Source of the DNA: Bdellovibrionales bacterium
Lineage (GTDB): Bacteria > Myxococcota > XYA12-FULL-58-9 > SYDY01
DNA: 39,142 nt
Assembly (NCBI GenBank): GCA_005801425.1
Contig: SYDY01000117.1
Span: 1-39,142 of the forward strand
Direction of reading: 5' to 3'
The number at the start of each line of letters is the position of its first letter. Position 1 is the stretch's first letter. Position numbers and translations under genes: made by a program. Under the pieces are notes generated by a model. The model was not told the origin of the DNA, searched no databases, and saw only the letters and a list, made by a program, of their open reading frames with translations. Positions 15,695 through 24,165 of this stretch are shown one piece after another.

Positions 15695-17824
15695 TTAAGC
15701 AGGCACTTGCTTAGAAATACCAAGAAATATTCTTTTTCTTCTGTCGTATTCTATAGGATCGGCTTCATCCGCAAATCGCCTGAAGATGGCCTCAATCCCT
15801 TCTAGTTTGGTGCCTGCACCCCCTGTGCTGTGGACTTGGATTTCACGATGGCCACCCGCTTGAATGATTTCCCACATGAGATCGCGCTGTTCGTGCGTAA
15901 GTGGTCTATCGTGAGGCGGAAGTGTGCCAAATTTGCAGTAGTGGAGATACAAGAAATCGACTTCTGCGTTTTCAAAACTTGTTCGATCTTTGCCGCTCTT
16001 GCAATTGATGCATGTGGGATTGTCCATCAAGGCGGAAAGCAGCGCAATACGGCTGACGAGTTTGTAGGGATCATCACCTGCTTTTTGGTATGAGCCACCA
16101 CCGCCTCCCCATATGGTTTCTATGTCGCGCCAAAGTGCGCCGGCAAGTTCTCGTTGTTCAATGCTTAGATCTGCTCTCTCTGCGAAGATCCTTCTGCGTT
16201 GATCCAGCACACGCATTGCTTGCGTATTTTGCTCCAGGGTGTGGCCAAAAATACCCGACGCTTTCCCAACACTGGCTTTGAGCTTTGCGCTTAAGCCCTC
16301 GTCACCGACAGCCCCGACGTTCACACCCAAATTAAAGTCGCAGATCTGAGGGGTGACGTGCACCTTCAAAATTCCACCGGGACCTGGAATTTCCAAGTGG
16401 AGAGGTCGGCCAGACAATGCCAACAAGGCTTCGTGTTGCAAGTCGACCATGGCGCGTTCATTGGCTTCATCACCACTCACGTAGGGTCGGACGCCGTCTG
16501 GGGAGAGAAGACCGATCGAAGTCATATTGATCTCTACATGACTGCCTCGAAGTACTTGTTCCATGAGATTCCGATTGCTCAGCAAAGCCGCTGTGACCAG
16601 CTCTTTGGCGCGTAGCAATGCGATGTGTTTGCGAAGAACCTCAACAATGGTGTCAGCCTTGCGTTTGATTCCAGTCGTGGTTGAAATGTTCGCTGGCGCT
16701 ATACCCTCTGCCCCCGGGATATGCGCTGCTTTGGCATCGTCAATGTACTGTTTTAGCAGCCCCTTATCCATCTGTTCCACGGACTCGGCATTGATACCAA
16801 AAGGTGCGAGTGTGCCGTGGCGGAGAAGGTTAATGCCGGCGACTCCAGGTCTGCTACCGATCCCTGATGGGGGTGGTGCACATGTGGACAGCCAGAGATT
16901 GGGAAGCGGCCCTTCGGCAGCAAAGGCGGTGCGGCCTTGCTCGTCAATATAGCCGGGCAGTCGATGTCCTGAATCTGAGCGCATGGCACACGCTGGAATT
17001 TGGCTGAGCACGATGCTTGTGAGTTCAGGATGCTGAGGTCCGCTGAGTTGTATGGGATGCGCGATGGGCCTCCACGGAACCTGCGTCGAAAGCCAGGCTT
17101 GGTGGACTTTGTCAGCGGCTTCGCCCCAATGTTTCGCGTCGTGTTTCGTTGCTGCGGGATCTACAGATGCCTCGCAGGCGGCGAGCGCCAAGGCCATGAG
17201 TTGATGTTCGGCGTGCAAGGTCGTTTGCTGTCCCAGAAGAGAACACACTGACAGTGGGGAGGAGCATGATTTCATGAGGGAGTGGAGGTCTTCATTGTCC
17301 TTTCTCTCTCCTACTTGGGTTTCTATGGGCTCTTTAGGTTTAAGCAGGTTTTTTGTGGCCCAACCCGTCGGATCCGCAAGCACTGCCTGGCGTGCTCTCA
17401 ATGCTGCCAAGATCTTAAGACCGTCTTTTGTCGCTAATCTTGGCGTGGATTCAATGTGACGGATCATGCTTTCCACATAGCCCCTGCGAAAAGTGGCTAA
17501 ATTTTGTGGTGTGGTGGGGTCGGTTAGTTCTGCTGCCGCGCGTTGCTTAAATAGTTCTTTTGACCCAGGTGGTGGTAGCTCTGGTGGTCCTTTGCTGGTT
17601 GCTGTTGGGGCCGAACGTGCGCCATCAGGTGTCGCCTTAGGTACTCGCAATGTCTGTGGGCTGGGAGCACTGCGTGACGCTGGTAGCTTGGAGGAAGGCT
17701 GCTCAAAGATGGCAGCTGCTGGCTCTGCATCTACAATAATGACGGGGACTGACTGATTAGACGGAGGAGGAGGAGCTGCTCTTGCGGGGACAAATTGTGA
17801 TTTATCAGGCGGTTTCGCAGCCAT
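15695..17824 (-). CDS. SopB/IpgD-family inositol phosphate phosphatase, candidate T3SS effector
   Basis: A 709-residue protein of the SopB/IpgD/SigD family, effectors that dephosphorylate phosphoinositides (for example PI(4,5)P2) inside eukaryotic cells. The Cx5R phosphatase loop reads NCKSGKDRT, with the catalytic C608 and R614 positions intact. Two family blocks flank it: DFNLGVN about 120 residues before (SopB has NFGVNE), and GGHREIQVHSTGGAGTKLEG after (SopB has the GNxEIQxxNTGxxGxK pattern). In SopB the base after R-T is usually GM; here it is SF. The first ~95 residues are Pro/Ala/Ser-rich and disordered, as expected for a type III export signal. ATG 17824 follows GGAGG closely. A GTG at 17854 would add ten residues. 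It is co-directional with sctP, 66 bp away, so it is probably transcribed with the core. Confidence 0.85.
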   Translation of the reverse strand: MAAKPPDKSQFVPARAAPPPPSNQSVPVIIVDAEPAAAIFEQPSSKLPASRSAPSPQTLRVPKATPDGARSAPTATSKGPPELPPPGSKELFKQRAAAELTDPTTPQNLATFRRGYVESMIRHIESTPRLATKDGLKILAALRARQAVLADPTGWATKNLLKPKEPIETQVGERKDNEDLHSLMKSCSSPLSVCSLLGQQTTLHAEHQLMALALAACEASVDPAATKHDAKHWGEAADKVHQAWLSTQVPWRPIAHPIQLSGPQHPELTSIVLSQIPACAMRSDSGHRLPGYIDEQGRTAFAAEGPLPNLWLSTCAPPPSGIGSRPGVAGINLLRHGTLAPFGINAESVEQMDKGLLKQYIDDAKAAHIPGAEGIAPANISTTTGIKRKADTIVEVLRKHIALLRAKELVTAALLSNRNLMEQVLRGSHVEINMTSIGLLSPDGVRPYVSGDEANERAMVDLQHEALLALSGRPLHLEIPGPGGILKVHVTPQICDFNLGVNVGAVGDEGLSAKLKASVGKASGIFGHTLEQNTQAMRVLDQRRRIFAERADLSIEQRELAGALWRDIETIWGGGGGSYQKAGDDPYKLVSRIALLSALMDNPTCINCKSGKDRTSFENAEVDFLYLHYCKFGTLPPHDRPLTHEQRDLMWEIIQAGGHREIQVHSTGGAGTKLEGIEAIFRRFADEADPIEYDRRKRIFLGISKQVPA

Positions 17825-17890
17825 AGCTCCTCCAGGGCGAGGCCTTCCTCGCACCCTTAAGTCTACCGCGGCATCTGCCTTTTTCCCGTT

Positions 17891-18760
17891 TTATTTCACC
17901 GTAAGTTCGGTAAGCCGTATTCCCGCATTTTCGAGGGCGCGACCCAAGTCGCCACGGGTGCCGAGGCTGCCGAGAAGATTTTTAATGTTGCTGTCCTTGG
18001 TGGTGAATTCAAGACTGATAGCGTCCTTGCCTTGGCGCGTGATGCGCATACGTGTGCCGCTTAATACGCCATCGTTGAGCCCAATTTCGACCATGGCTTT
18101 GCCCATTTCATCCACACCGGCGTGCATGAATTTGGCAATTTCGCGGACGAGTTGCCCCACCACTTCGGGTGTTGCGGTGGTACCCCCTGCGGCACTTGCT
18201 TCCGATGTGGCTTGCGCGCCTTGGATGCCTTGCGCCTGCTGTTGTTGCCCATCACCGCTGCTCTGTCCGCCACCTCCGCCTTTTGACTCTTTTTCGGGAT
18301 TGCCGCCACCAAAGCCATCGCCTTGAATATTTTGATTCATGCCCTGCTTTTTCTCTTCGGGCTGGGCCATGAGCCGGTCTTGCATCTCGTCGTATTTGCG
18401 ATCCACTTCTTTTTGATGGGTTTCGCCGGTTTCGTAGGACTCCGTGCGTGCTTTGTCTTCGTGTTTGATGCTCTCTTGGGATTTGGTGGCGTTGTCTTTC
18501 TCGGACAATTTTTGCGAGAGCGCGTTTTTCAGATTGTTGGCCTGTCCAGAATTTTGCAAAAGTTTAGAAAAGGCGCCCTGGTTTTCTGCGGATTGTTTGG
18601 TGCTTTGTGCTAGGCCTTGTTGCTTGGCATCGGTGGTGCGCTGATTTTGTGCCTGCAATTGCGTACGAAACGTTTCGCGTTGTTTTTCGTCGAGCTTCTT
18701 TTTTTCTTTGGCTTCTTCTTGCTTGCGCAGTTCTACGCGATTGTCGACGCCGTCCACCAT
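17891..18760 (-). CDS. sctP: SctP/FliK-like needle- or hook-length control protein
   Basis: A 289-residue protein. Residues 1-~130 are highly charged and Gln/Lys/Glu-rich, the middle (~140-190) is Gly/Gln/Ala-rich and disordered, and the C-terminal ~95 residues form a compact domain (VVGQLVREIAKFMHAGVDE to LENAGIRLTELTVK). The C-terminal LxxxGIRLxxLTV ending and the place between sctO and sctQ are those of FliK/SctP, which measures needle or hook length and triggers the SctU switch. The composition resembles a secreted ruler. ATG 18760 has GGAG 8 bases upstream. No identical motif can be named beyond this, so the call leans on position. Confidence 0.7.
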   Translation of the reverse strand: MVDGVDNRVELRKQEEAKEKKKLDEKQRETFRTQLQAQNQRTTDAKQQGLAQSTKQSAENQGAFSKLLQNSGQANNLKNALSQKLSEKDNATKSQESIKHEDKARTESYETGETHQKEVDRKYDEMQDRLMAQPEEKKQGMNQNIQGDGFGGGNPEKESKGGGGGQSSGDGQQQQAQGIQGAQATSEASAAGGTTATPEVVGQLVREIAKFMHAGVDEMGKAMVEIGLNDGVLSGTRMRITRQGKDAISLEFTTKDSNIKNLLGSLGTRGDLGRALENAGIRLTELTVK

Positions 18761-18822
18761 ATTAAAACTCCAAACGATACTTCCCGCTTAACTTAGTCAA
18801 TTCCCTGGCCATGTGGCTGTTT

Positions 18823-19332
18823 TTATTCGTGGTTTTCTTTCTTTGCATTGATTATTTTGCCAAGATAAATGCCCTGCGCGGTGTCCTCAAGGGCATCTTC
18901 TTGTTTGGTGAGAAGCTCTTTGGCCGTCTTTTTCTGCCATTTATCTTTGTGTTTTTCCAGGGTTTTTAAGTCACGGTTGGCAACGAGGAGATCGGCCCTG
19001 GCGCCTTCTACGTCCTGCCGCTTGCGGCGTACGACGCGTTTTTGGGCTTTGATATCATCGCGCTTCTTCTCTTCCATTTCCTTGAGTCGTTCGATGTATT
19101 TGTCGGCGGCGATGGCTTCTTGGGCGCTCATCTCACCTTTCATGACTTTTTCGGAGAATTCCTTACGTTTCTCTTCACGATTGCCGATCATGCGCTCAAG
19201 CTCTTTTTCAAGCTTTTTTTGTTCGTCTTCGGCCTCTTTGAGGGCTGTGAGGCATTCACCAAGATATCGCTTTGCGGCTTCCTCTTTGTACTCGCGTACA
19301 CTGAGCAATGCTTTGAGGCGGTAGTCTGCCAT
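18823..19332 (-). CDS. sctO: SctO, coiled-coil T3SS stalk protein (YscO/FliJ family)
   Basis: A 169-residue protein predicted to be almost wholly two long antiparallel helices, rich in Glu, Lys and Arg with heptad leucines (AEDEQKKLEKELERM, IERLKEMEEKKRDDIKAQ). FliJ and SctO proteins (~150-170 residues) have this plan. They act as the gamma-like stalk inserted into the ATPase hexamer. It starts 13 bp after the sctN stop. Nearly every charged alpha-helical stretch looks similar, so the identification rests on length, coiled-coil nature and the N-O-P gene order. Confidence 0.82.
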   Translation of the reverse strand: MADYRLKALLSVREYKEEAAKRYLGECLTALKEAEDEQKKLEKELERMIGNREEKRKEFSEKVMKGEMSAQEAIAADKYIERLKEMEEKKRDDIKAQKRVVRRKRQDVEGARADLLVANRDLKTLEKHKDKWQKKTAKELLTKQEDALEDTAQGIYLGKIINAKKENHE

Positions 19333-19345
19333 GGGTTAGGCGCTT

Positions 19346-20692
19346 TCAACCTGCCGGAAAAAGTTCGAGCAATTTTTTGATGGTGCCATCAAAGTCATCG
19401 TTTTCTTCCATGCCTTGCTTGAGAAAAGTCTCGACGGCTTCAATTTTGTCGATGGCGAAGTCGGTTCGGGGATCTGTGCCGTACTGATAAGCACCAAGCA
19501 AAATCAAATCGCGTTGCTTTTCATAGGTGGCCAACACTTCTCGCAGTTTTCCTGCAGCGGTTTTGTGCTCTTTGGCTGCAATACCGCTCATCACACGTGA
19601 GAGTGAAGGCAAGACATCGATGGCAGGCCAGTGATTGCGTGAACCGAGTTCACGGTTAAGGATAATGTGACCATCCAAGATACCACGCACTTCATCGGCG
19701 ATGGGTTCGTCCATATCGCTGGCTTGGACAAGGACGGTGTAAAGTGCAGTGATGGATCCAGTGGCATTGTTGCCTGTACGTTCCATCAAACGTGGGATCT
19801 GGGCAAACACGCTCGGAGGATAGCCTTGGCGTGCGGGCGGCTCACCAATGGCGAGACCGATTTCACGTTGGGCACGGGCAAAACGTGTGGAGCTATCCAT
19901 CATGAACAGCACTTTTTTGCCTTGGTCACGAAACCATTCGGCAATGGCTGTAGAGACAAACGCTGATTTTAATCGCACGAGTGATGGCGAATTGGATGTG
20001 GCCACAATGACCACCGATTTTTTTAAACCTTCTTCGCCCAGGGATTCTTCGATGAAGTCACGTACTTCGCGTCCACGTTCACCGATCAGCGAAACAACAA
20101 CGACTTCCGCTTCGCAATTGCGAGCGATTTGGCCCATGAGCGTGGACTTACCGACGCCAGAGCCTGCGAACAAACCGATGCGCTGTCCAAGTCCGATGGT
20201 AAGCAGGCCATCGATGGCGCGAACACCCATGGCAATGTGCTCGGTAATGCGTTTGCGCTCCATGGGATCGGGACATTCGCGTTCAATGGCCCATTCTTCC
20301 AGGCCATCGACTTCGTTCAAGGGTGTTTTTTTGTCGATGGGTTGCCCAAGTCCATTCAGAATGCGCCCCAGGAGCCCATAGCCGCATTTGATGGAAAGAA
20401 GCTTCCCTGTGCCAATCACTTCCGATTCGGGGCCAATGCCCTGTGCTTCACCAAGCGGCATCAGCATGACATTTTCGTCGCGAAAGCCGACCACTTCGCA
20501 AATGATCCGTTTGCCGTTGGTATTGTCCAGATAACACATCTCGCCGATGCTCACGCCTGGGATCACCGCGTGGATCACCAGCCCTGCGACCTCTTTGACC
20601 CGACCTCGAACATGCACGGTTTCCGTTTGTTCAACGGCTGCCAGAAGTGCACTTAGATCGATAACATCACTGTCTGTCTCGGTGCTCGACAT
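19346..20692 (-). CDS. sctN: SctN, T3SS ATPase (FliI/YscN family)
   Basis: A 448-residue hexameric F1-beta-like ATPase that releases chaperones and unfolds substrates at the base of the export gate. Walker A is GLFAGSGVGKST (residues ~173-184, catalytic K182). Walker B follows at VLFMMDSSTRFARAQRE. The signature GEPPARQGYPPSVFAQIPRL and the arginine-finger region near SRVMSGI are also seen. Length and domain order are standard. It lies between sctL and sctO. The gap upstream (20693-20778) carries a perfect 20-bp palindromic repeat. Confidence 0.97.
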   Translation of the reverse strand: MSSTETDSDVIDLSALLAAVEQTETVHVRGRVKEVAGLVIHAVIPGVSIGEMCYLDNTNGKRIICEVVGFRDENVMLMPLGEAQGIGPESEVIGTGKLLSIKCGYGLLGRILNGLGQPIDKKTPLNEVDGLEEWAIERECPDPMERKRITEHIAMGVRAIDGLLTIGLGQRIGLFAGSGVGKSTLMGQIARNCEAEVVVVSLIGERGREVRDFIEESLGEEGLKKSVVIVATSNSPSLVRLKSAFVSTAIAEWFRDQGKKVLFMMDSSTRFARAQREIGLAIGEPPARQGYPPSVFAQIPRLMERTGNNATGSITALYTVLVQASDMDEPIADEVRGILDGHIILNRELGSRNHWPAIDVLPSLSRVMSGIAAKEHKTAAGKLREVLATYEKQRDLILLGAYQYGTDPRTDFAIDKIEAVETFLKQGMEENDDFDGTIKKLLELFPAG

Positions 20693-20739
20693 TCAACCGC
20701 CTATTTTTCGATTATACCTCGAAATGGTATTTATTGTAG

Positions 20740-20759
20740 GGGCGGTTCGCGAACCGCCC
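20740..20759. repeat. TTCGCGAA-centred palindromic repeat, sctL-sctN gap
   Basis: A perfect 20-base palindrome GGGCGGTTCGCGAACCGCCC, preceded by TTGTAG, in the 86-bp space between sctL and sctN. It is the cleanest copy of the dispersed family and could fold into a strong hairpin in the polycistronic mRNA. Confidence 0.9.
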
Positions 20760-20778
20760 TTGCCAACCCCGCGATGTC

Positions 20779-21474
20779 TTACTTTTGCGCCAATAGTACC
20801 TTTTCAAAAATGGCCAACTGGGTTTCAAGCTGGGCATCGATTTTTCCGGCATCGGTTTCAATGATCACGCCGTGCTCCGACACGCCCTCATCTTCACGAA
20901 TGGTAATGTCTTTGCAGTGGCTCAACACTTCGAGAAGTGTGGCCTTGGACCCGCGTACACGCTCAAGATCGGCAGGATGCACTTTAAGGAGCACCTCTTG
21001 GCGATTGCGTGCTTTTTCCATAAGTGCTTGTTTGATCAATGAAATCACTTGATCAGGATGTGTCTTAAGTTCTTCGCCCAAGATCTTGCGTGCAATCGTA
21101 ATGGCGATGCTTTTAAGTTGCGGTACAAGCTGGGCTTCCAGTTGTTTTGCTTGATTTTCCGATTGCGCAATGGCTTCGGTCCACTTGGCTGCGGCAGCTG
21201 CCTTGCCTTCTTCAAAGCCTTCGGCATGGGCATTTTCTTTACGTTTCTCGATGTCGGCCGTGGCGTTATCAGCTATTTGTTTCGCCTGCTCTTTGGCTTC
21301 TTTGATAATTTCGTCTTTTTCAAGAAGGGTGCGTTCACGGATCCGCACCGAATCGGCGCGTGCTTCGTTGGTGCTGCGGCTGATGACGCGGCTTGCGCTC
21401 ACGGGTTCGTAGTCGCTTGCGACAGCAACAGCCTTATGGGCACCGGTGTCGTTTTTCTTAATAAGTTTCGCCAT
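20779..21474 (-). CDS. sctL: SctL, ATPase regulator / stator (FliH/YscL family)
   Basis: A 231-residue cytoplasmic protein. A charged coiled coil (~50-115, EKDEIIKEAKEQAKQIADN then AHAEGFEEGKAAAAAKW) is followed by a V-ATPase E-subunit-like domain (LVPQLKSIAITIARKILGEEL, RVRGSKATLLEVL, ITIREDEGVSEHGVIIETDAGKID). EGxEEGxxxA and the closing GGxxIETxxGxIDAQLE pattern are typical of FliH/SctL, which links SctN to SctQ and SctK. Length is normal. ATG 21474 has only a weak ribosome-binding site. Confidence 0.92.
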   Translation of the reverse strand: MAKLIKKNDTGAHKAVAVASDYEPVSASRVISRSTNEARADSVRIRERTLLEKDEIIKEAKEQAKQIADNATADIEKRKENAHAEGFEEGKAAAAAKWTEAIAQSENQAKQLEAQLVPQLKSIAITIARKILGEELKTHPDQVISLIKQALMEKARNRQEVLLKVHPADLERVRGSKATLLEVLSHCKDITIREDEGVSEHGVIIETDAGKIDAQLETQLAIFEKVLLAQK

Positions 21475-21525
21475 GTCTTATGATTGTGCCATGTTGCGTT
21501 GCCCCTCACCAGATAGAAAGGTAGC

Positions 21526-21543
21526 GGCGTAGCTTGCTGCGCC
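21526..21543. repeat. GCTTGC-centred palindromic repeat, sctK-sctL gap
   Basis: GGCGTAGC TT GCTGCGCC forms an 8-bp stem with one G-T pair, preceded by GTAGC, in the 74-bp gap between the FliG-like gene and sctL. It shares the GCTTGC centre with the copies at 25560 and 39123. Confidence 0.75.
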
Positions 21544-21548
21544 ATGTG

Positions 21549-22586
21549 TCATTCGGGCATGACAAGTTCATTGGCAGATTCTGCGTGGTGAAATGTAACC
21601 GGCATTTGGGCATAACGAGGGCTTAGGGTCTGACGCATGGCCAAGCGACGAATGCGGATTAAAATACTGTCCTGCAATCGTTTTAGACCCTCTTCCTGGC
21701 GTTGTGCCAATTCACGGGCCCGCTCAATGTATTGGCGAAGATCGAGCCCAAGAGGTCGCTGCAACCGTTGACTCATCGCTGCAGAAAACTCGGGTGATTC
21801 AAGCAGCAGGGCATTGGCAAGCCGCCAAAGGCCAGCGCGCACAAAAAGTTCTTCGGTGTCCGTAAAATTGGCCACCACCTTCGATAAAAAAGATTCGGCG
21901 ATTTTACGATCAGGTGCGTCAACGCCAGAGGCGGTACGTACGGCGTCCACAAGTTCTTCGGCTCTTGGGCGTGGCAGTCTGCGGCAAAGTTCTGCCAAGG
22001 CCATTTTTCCTATGGCAGCAAAGGACTGTCCGAGTTCCAATAAACCCAGATCGCGCAGTACAACACCGAGATCAGCCTTTGGCATATGCACGATACTTTG
22101 AAACGTGAGTTTCGACTCGTTTTCAGCGGGCATAGGTGCCAAGCGTTTTTCAAACAATTGACGCACCAAGTGTTTGGTTGGCGCAGGAATGGCCGCGACT
22201 GCTTTGTGCTCGGGTAAACCTTTGCGAATGGTTTCGGGCAACAATCCTAAGAGATCACGGGTGGTCTCGCGCGGCATGCTTGAAAGCACGACGGCGACAA
22301 CGGTAGGACTTTCGCCCTTGAGGGCATGGAGGATCCAGCTTGGGTCGGCTTTGTGAACATTGTGCAGTCCATCGGTTTCTATGGCCGTTTGCATTTGACG
22401 CACCATAAAAAGAACGCGTTTGTCTGCGGGGATAGCTTTGAGTGCTTGGGCTTTGGCGGTGATGCGTTCACGCATGTTTGGATGGAGATATGCAAAGACT
22501 TCGGATGCACCGCTTCCGCCCACGGTCAACGCGGTGAGAAGTAACATGGATTCCCTGTCGTCCAGGGGTTGAAAAAACGGATGCAT
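21549..22586 (-). CDS. FliG-like protein in the SctK position
   Basis: A 345-residue, all-helical protein between sctJ and sctL, where injectisomes encode SctK (~210 residues) and flagella encode FliG (~330). The middle (~90-125, GESPTVVAVVLSSMPRETTRDLLGLLPE) matches the armadillo-like repeat pattern of FliG-M, which reads HPQTIALILSxLxPxKAAxVLxxLPE. The part at ~165-215 (MPKADLGVVLRDLGLLELGQSFAAIGK and PRPRAEELVD) matches FliG-C, where LDDRxLQxxLRxVDxxxLAxALKG precedes SxRAAExLxxD. The end (~300-330) is Arg-rich. FliG torque-helix charges are not obvious. I infer an adaptor between the SctJ ring and SctQ. Assignment is by motif pattern and order, not by alignment. Confidence 0.7.
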   Translation of the reverse strand: MHPFFQPLDDRESMLLLTALTVGGSGASEVFAYLHPNMRERITAKAQALKAIPADKRVLFMVRQMQTAIETDGLHNVHKADPSWILHALKGESPTVVAVVLSSMPRETTRDLLGLLPETIRKGLPEHKAVAAIPAPTKHLVRQLFEKRLAPMPAENESKLTFQSIVHMPKADLGVVLRDLGLLELGQSFAAIGKMALAELCRRLPRPRAEELVDAVRTASGVDAPDRKIAESFLSKVVANFTDTEELFVRAGLWRLANALLLESPEFSAAMSQRLQRPLGLDLRQYIERARELAQRQEEGLKRLQDSILIRIRRLAMRQTLSPRYAQMPVTFHHAESANELVMPE

Positions 22587-22621
22587 TGTACTGCTTTACG
22601 CCTATTCTTTGCTGCAACTTG

Positions 22622-23443
22622 TCAAGAACTGGTGCTTGAGGATTCGCCTTCTTGTTTTGTTTTTGCTTTTTGTATCTCGGCTTGAAGTCGTTCGAGTTGT
22701 GTACGGATCCGTTGTGCGCGCAGATTGGATAGCACAACCCCGACTGCCGCGATCACAAAGAATACACTGACAACGATCAATATTGCGATGACCTTCTTTT
22801 GTGATGCTGCAGTGACAAGCGCATTGGCGCCTTCATTGATTGCGCTGCGTTTGGCCGATGCGCGGCTTGGGATCATCACGACATACACGCGATCCGCTGT
22901 GAGTTTTTCAACACCGCCGGCAACAATGGTTTGCACCTGGCTTTCGCTCAAGGGTTTGGATTCTTGCAAATGGGTGATGGTCACACTGGCCGTGGTGGGC
23001 GTGCGTTGATCTTCGGCGGTTTGCAACGCGTTTTCGTCGGGGACGACAATTTGTACTTGGACATCAAGAATGCCATCAAATATTTTGAGCTGTCGTTCAA
23101 TTTCGCCTTCAAGCGCGGCGAGCTGTTTGGCTTTCTCTTCGGTACTGGTTGGGATGAGGCCAGTTTCCGCATAGACTTCTTTGTAACCACGATCGAGTCT
23201 GCGTGGCAGATCGTAGTAGTTGAGAAGCCTAATGGCTTCCAGCTTGTCAGCGGGCTTCACAAGCACCGTAAATGTGACAATACGACCTTCGATTTCATGT
23301 TTCTGTGCATTGATTTCGTGATCGGCAAGCAATTCGATGATCCTATTGGCTTCTTTTTGCTCCAAGCCGTAGGCAAGAGGATCAAGACCACACCCAATGA
23401 ACATCATGGAGAGAACAAGCAAAAAACCATTGTGTGAACGCAC
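22622..23443 (-). CDS. sctJ: SctJ, inner-membrane ring lipoprotein (YscJ/FliF family)
   Basis: A 273-residue lipoprotein that forms the inner membrane ring. The N-terminal signal has a lipobox-like FIGC with C18 as lipid anchor. The two ring-building motifs follow: EANRIIELLADHEINAQK ... FTVLVKPADKLEAIRLL, and EGEIERQLKIFDGILDVQVQIVVPDE ... ASVTITH. A C-terminal helix (~218-239) anchors it. At 273 residues it is an injectisome SctJ; flagellar FliF is about twice as long. It starts with GTG 23443 and a G-rich AAGGGG stretch upstream. The 166-bp gap before it holds two palindromic repeats. Confidence 0.95.
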   Translation of the reverse strand: MRSHNGFLLVLSMMFIGCGLDPLAYGLEQKEANRIIELLADHEINAQKHEIEGRIVTFTVLVKPADKLEAIRLLNYYDLPRRLDRGYKEVYAETGLIPTSTEEKAKQLAALEGEIERQLKIFDGILDVQVQIVVPDENALQTAEDQRTPTTASVTITHLQESKPLSESQVQTIVAGGVEKLTADRVYVVMIPSRASAKRSAINEGANALVTAASQKKVIAILIVVSVFFVIAAVGVVLSNLRAQRIRTQLERLQAEIQKAKTKQEGESSSTSS

Positions 23444-23511
23444 GGAGCACCCCCCTTATTCGGGCGTCGAGAACTTTAATCCATTTTACATGGGTTTGAT
23501 TATTATTGTAG

Positions 23512-23531
23512 GGGCGATTCGTGAATCGCCC
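23512..23531. repeat. Palindromic repeat, sctI-sctJ gap (copy 1)
   Basis: GGGCGATTCGTGAATCGCCC, preceded by TTGTAGG, is a variant of the TTCGCGAA family with compensatory changes on both arms (GAT/ATC instead of GGT/ACC). Paired changes suggest that the hairpin, not only the sequence, is conserved. Confidence 0.85.
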
Positions 23532-23556
23532 TTCAAGAATTGCACAAACATCGCAC

Positions 23557-23576
23557 GGGCGGTTTGCGAACCGCCC
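23557..23576. repeat. Palindromic repeat, sctI-sctJ gap (copy 2)
   Basis: GGGCGGTTTGCGAACCGCCC followed by CCTACAG. It has the opposite orientation of flanks to copy 1 (TTGTAG before copy 1, CTACAG after copy 2), so the two form a head-to-head pair ~25 bases apart, like a bacterial interspersed mosaic element. Confidence 0.85.
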
Positions 23577-23609
23577 CTACAGATTATTATCTGACGAAGG
23601 GATAGATTT

Positions 23610-24137
23610 TTAAACCTGGGTATTGAGTGTTTGCTTAACGCCGCTCGTCGCTTTTTCGATCACTTTACCGGCGAGTTCGAGTTCTTGTGTAAAGCGGAAC
23701 ATACTTGCCTGCATCACCAGCAACTCAGGGGGACTGAACTGGCGGCCTGACATTGCCATATTCATGATCTCACCCATTTTGTCTTGGCCTTGGATCAGGC
23801 CATCGAGCATTTTGACCATACGGGTTTCGGTGGTCTTTTTGGTTTGGCCCACTTCGGTGAGGCCTTGTGCACGGCGTACTTGTGCCTGCAGCAAGACGTT
23901 GCTTGCTTGTTGGGCTGCGGCCACCTGATGGGTCATCGCGGTGGCGGAAGTCGCTCCGGCTGCCTGTGGGGCTTGTGTTTGTTGGGCTTGTCCCATCGAC
24001 TGCTGGAAGGAAGCGCCCTTGGGCCCTTGGCCTTCTTGACCAGGCGCTTGCTGGCCCTTGTTCATTTCTTTAAGTAAATCTTGGGCAGCTTGCCCGATGC
24101 CGCCGCCAGCTCCACCTGCCACACCACCACTGGCCAT
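23610..24137 (-). CDS. sctI: SctI, inner rod protein (YscI/HrpB/PrgJ family)
   Basis: A 175-residue protein. Residues 1-70 are Gly/Gln/Ala-rich and disordered. The last ~45 (MSGRQFSPPELLVMQASM, then FTQELELAGKVIEKATSGVKQ) match the SctI pattern SPxELLxLQxxxxxxTxxLELAxKVxxKxTxxVKxLLxxQ, the helical segment that polymerises into the rod under the needle. It occupies the place of fliE just ahead of fliF in flagellar loci. The family's usual length is 80-150, so the N-terminal extension is long. ATG 24137 has GGAGAG 7 bases before it. The export signal would lie in the disordered N-terminus. Confidence 0.8.
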   Translation of the reverse strand: MASGGVAGGAGGGIGQAAQDLLKEMNKGQQAPGQEGQGPKGASFQQSMGQAQQTQAPQAAGATSATAMTHQVAAAQQASNVLLQAQVRRAQGLTEVGQTKKTTETRMVKMLDGLIQGQDKMGEIMNMAMSGRQFSPPELLVMQASMFRFTQELELAGKVIEKATSGVKQTLNTQV

Positions 24138-24165
24138 TCGTTTCTCTCCGTGGGAATTGAAACCA

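Noticed and set aside
20740-20759. Phage or integron attachment site
   Set aside because: The same palindrome occurs many times across the window with no integrase nearby, which fits a dispersed repeat family better.
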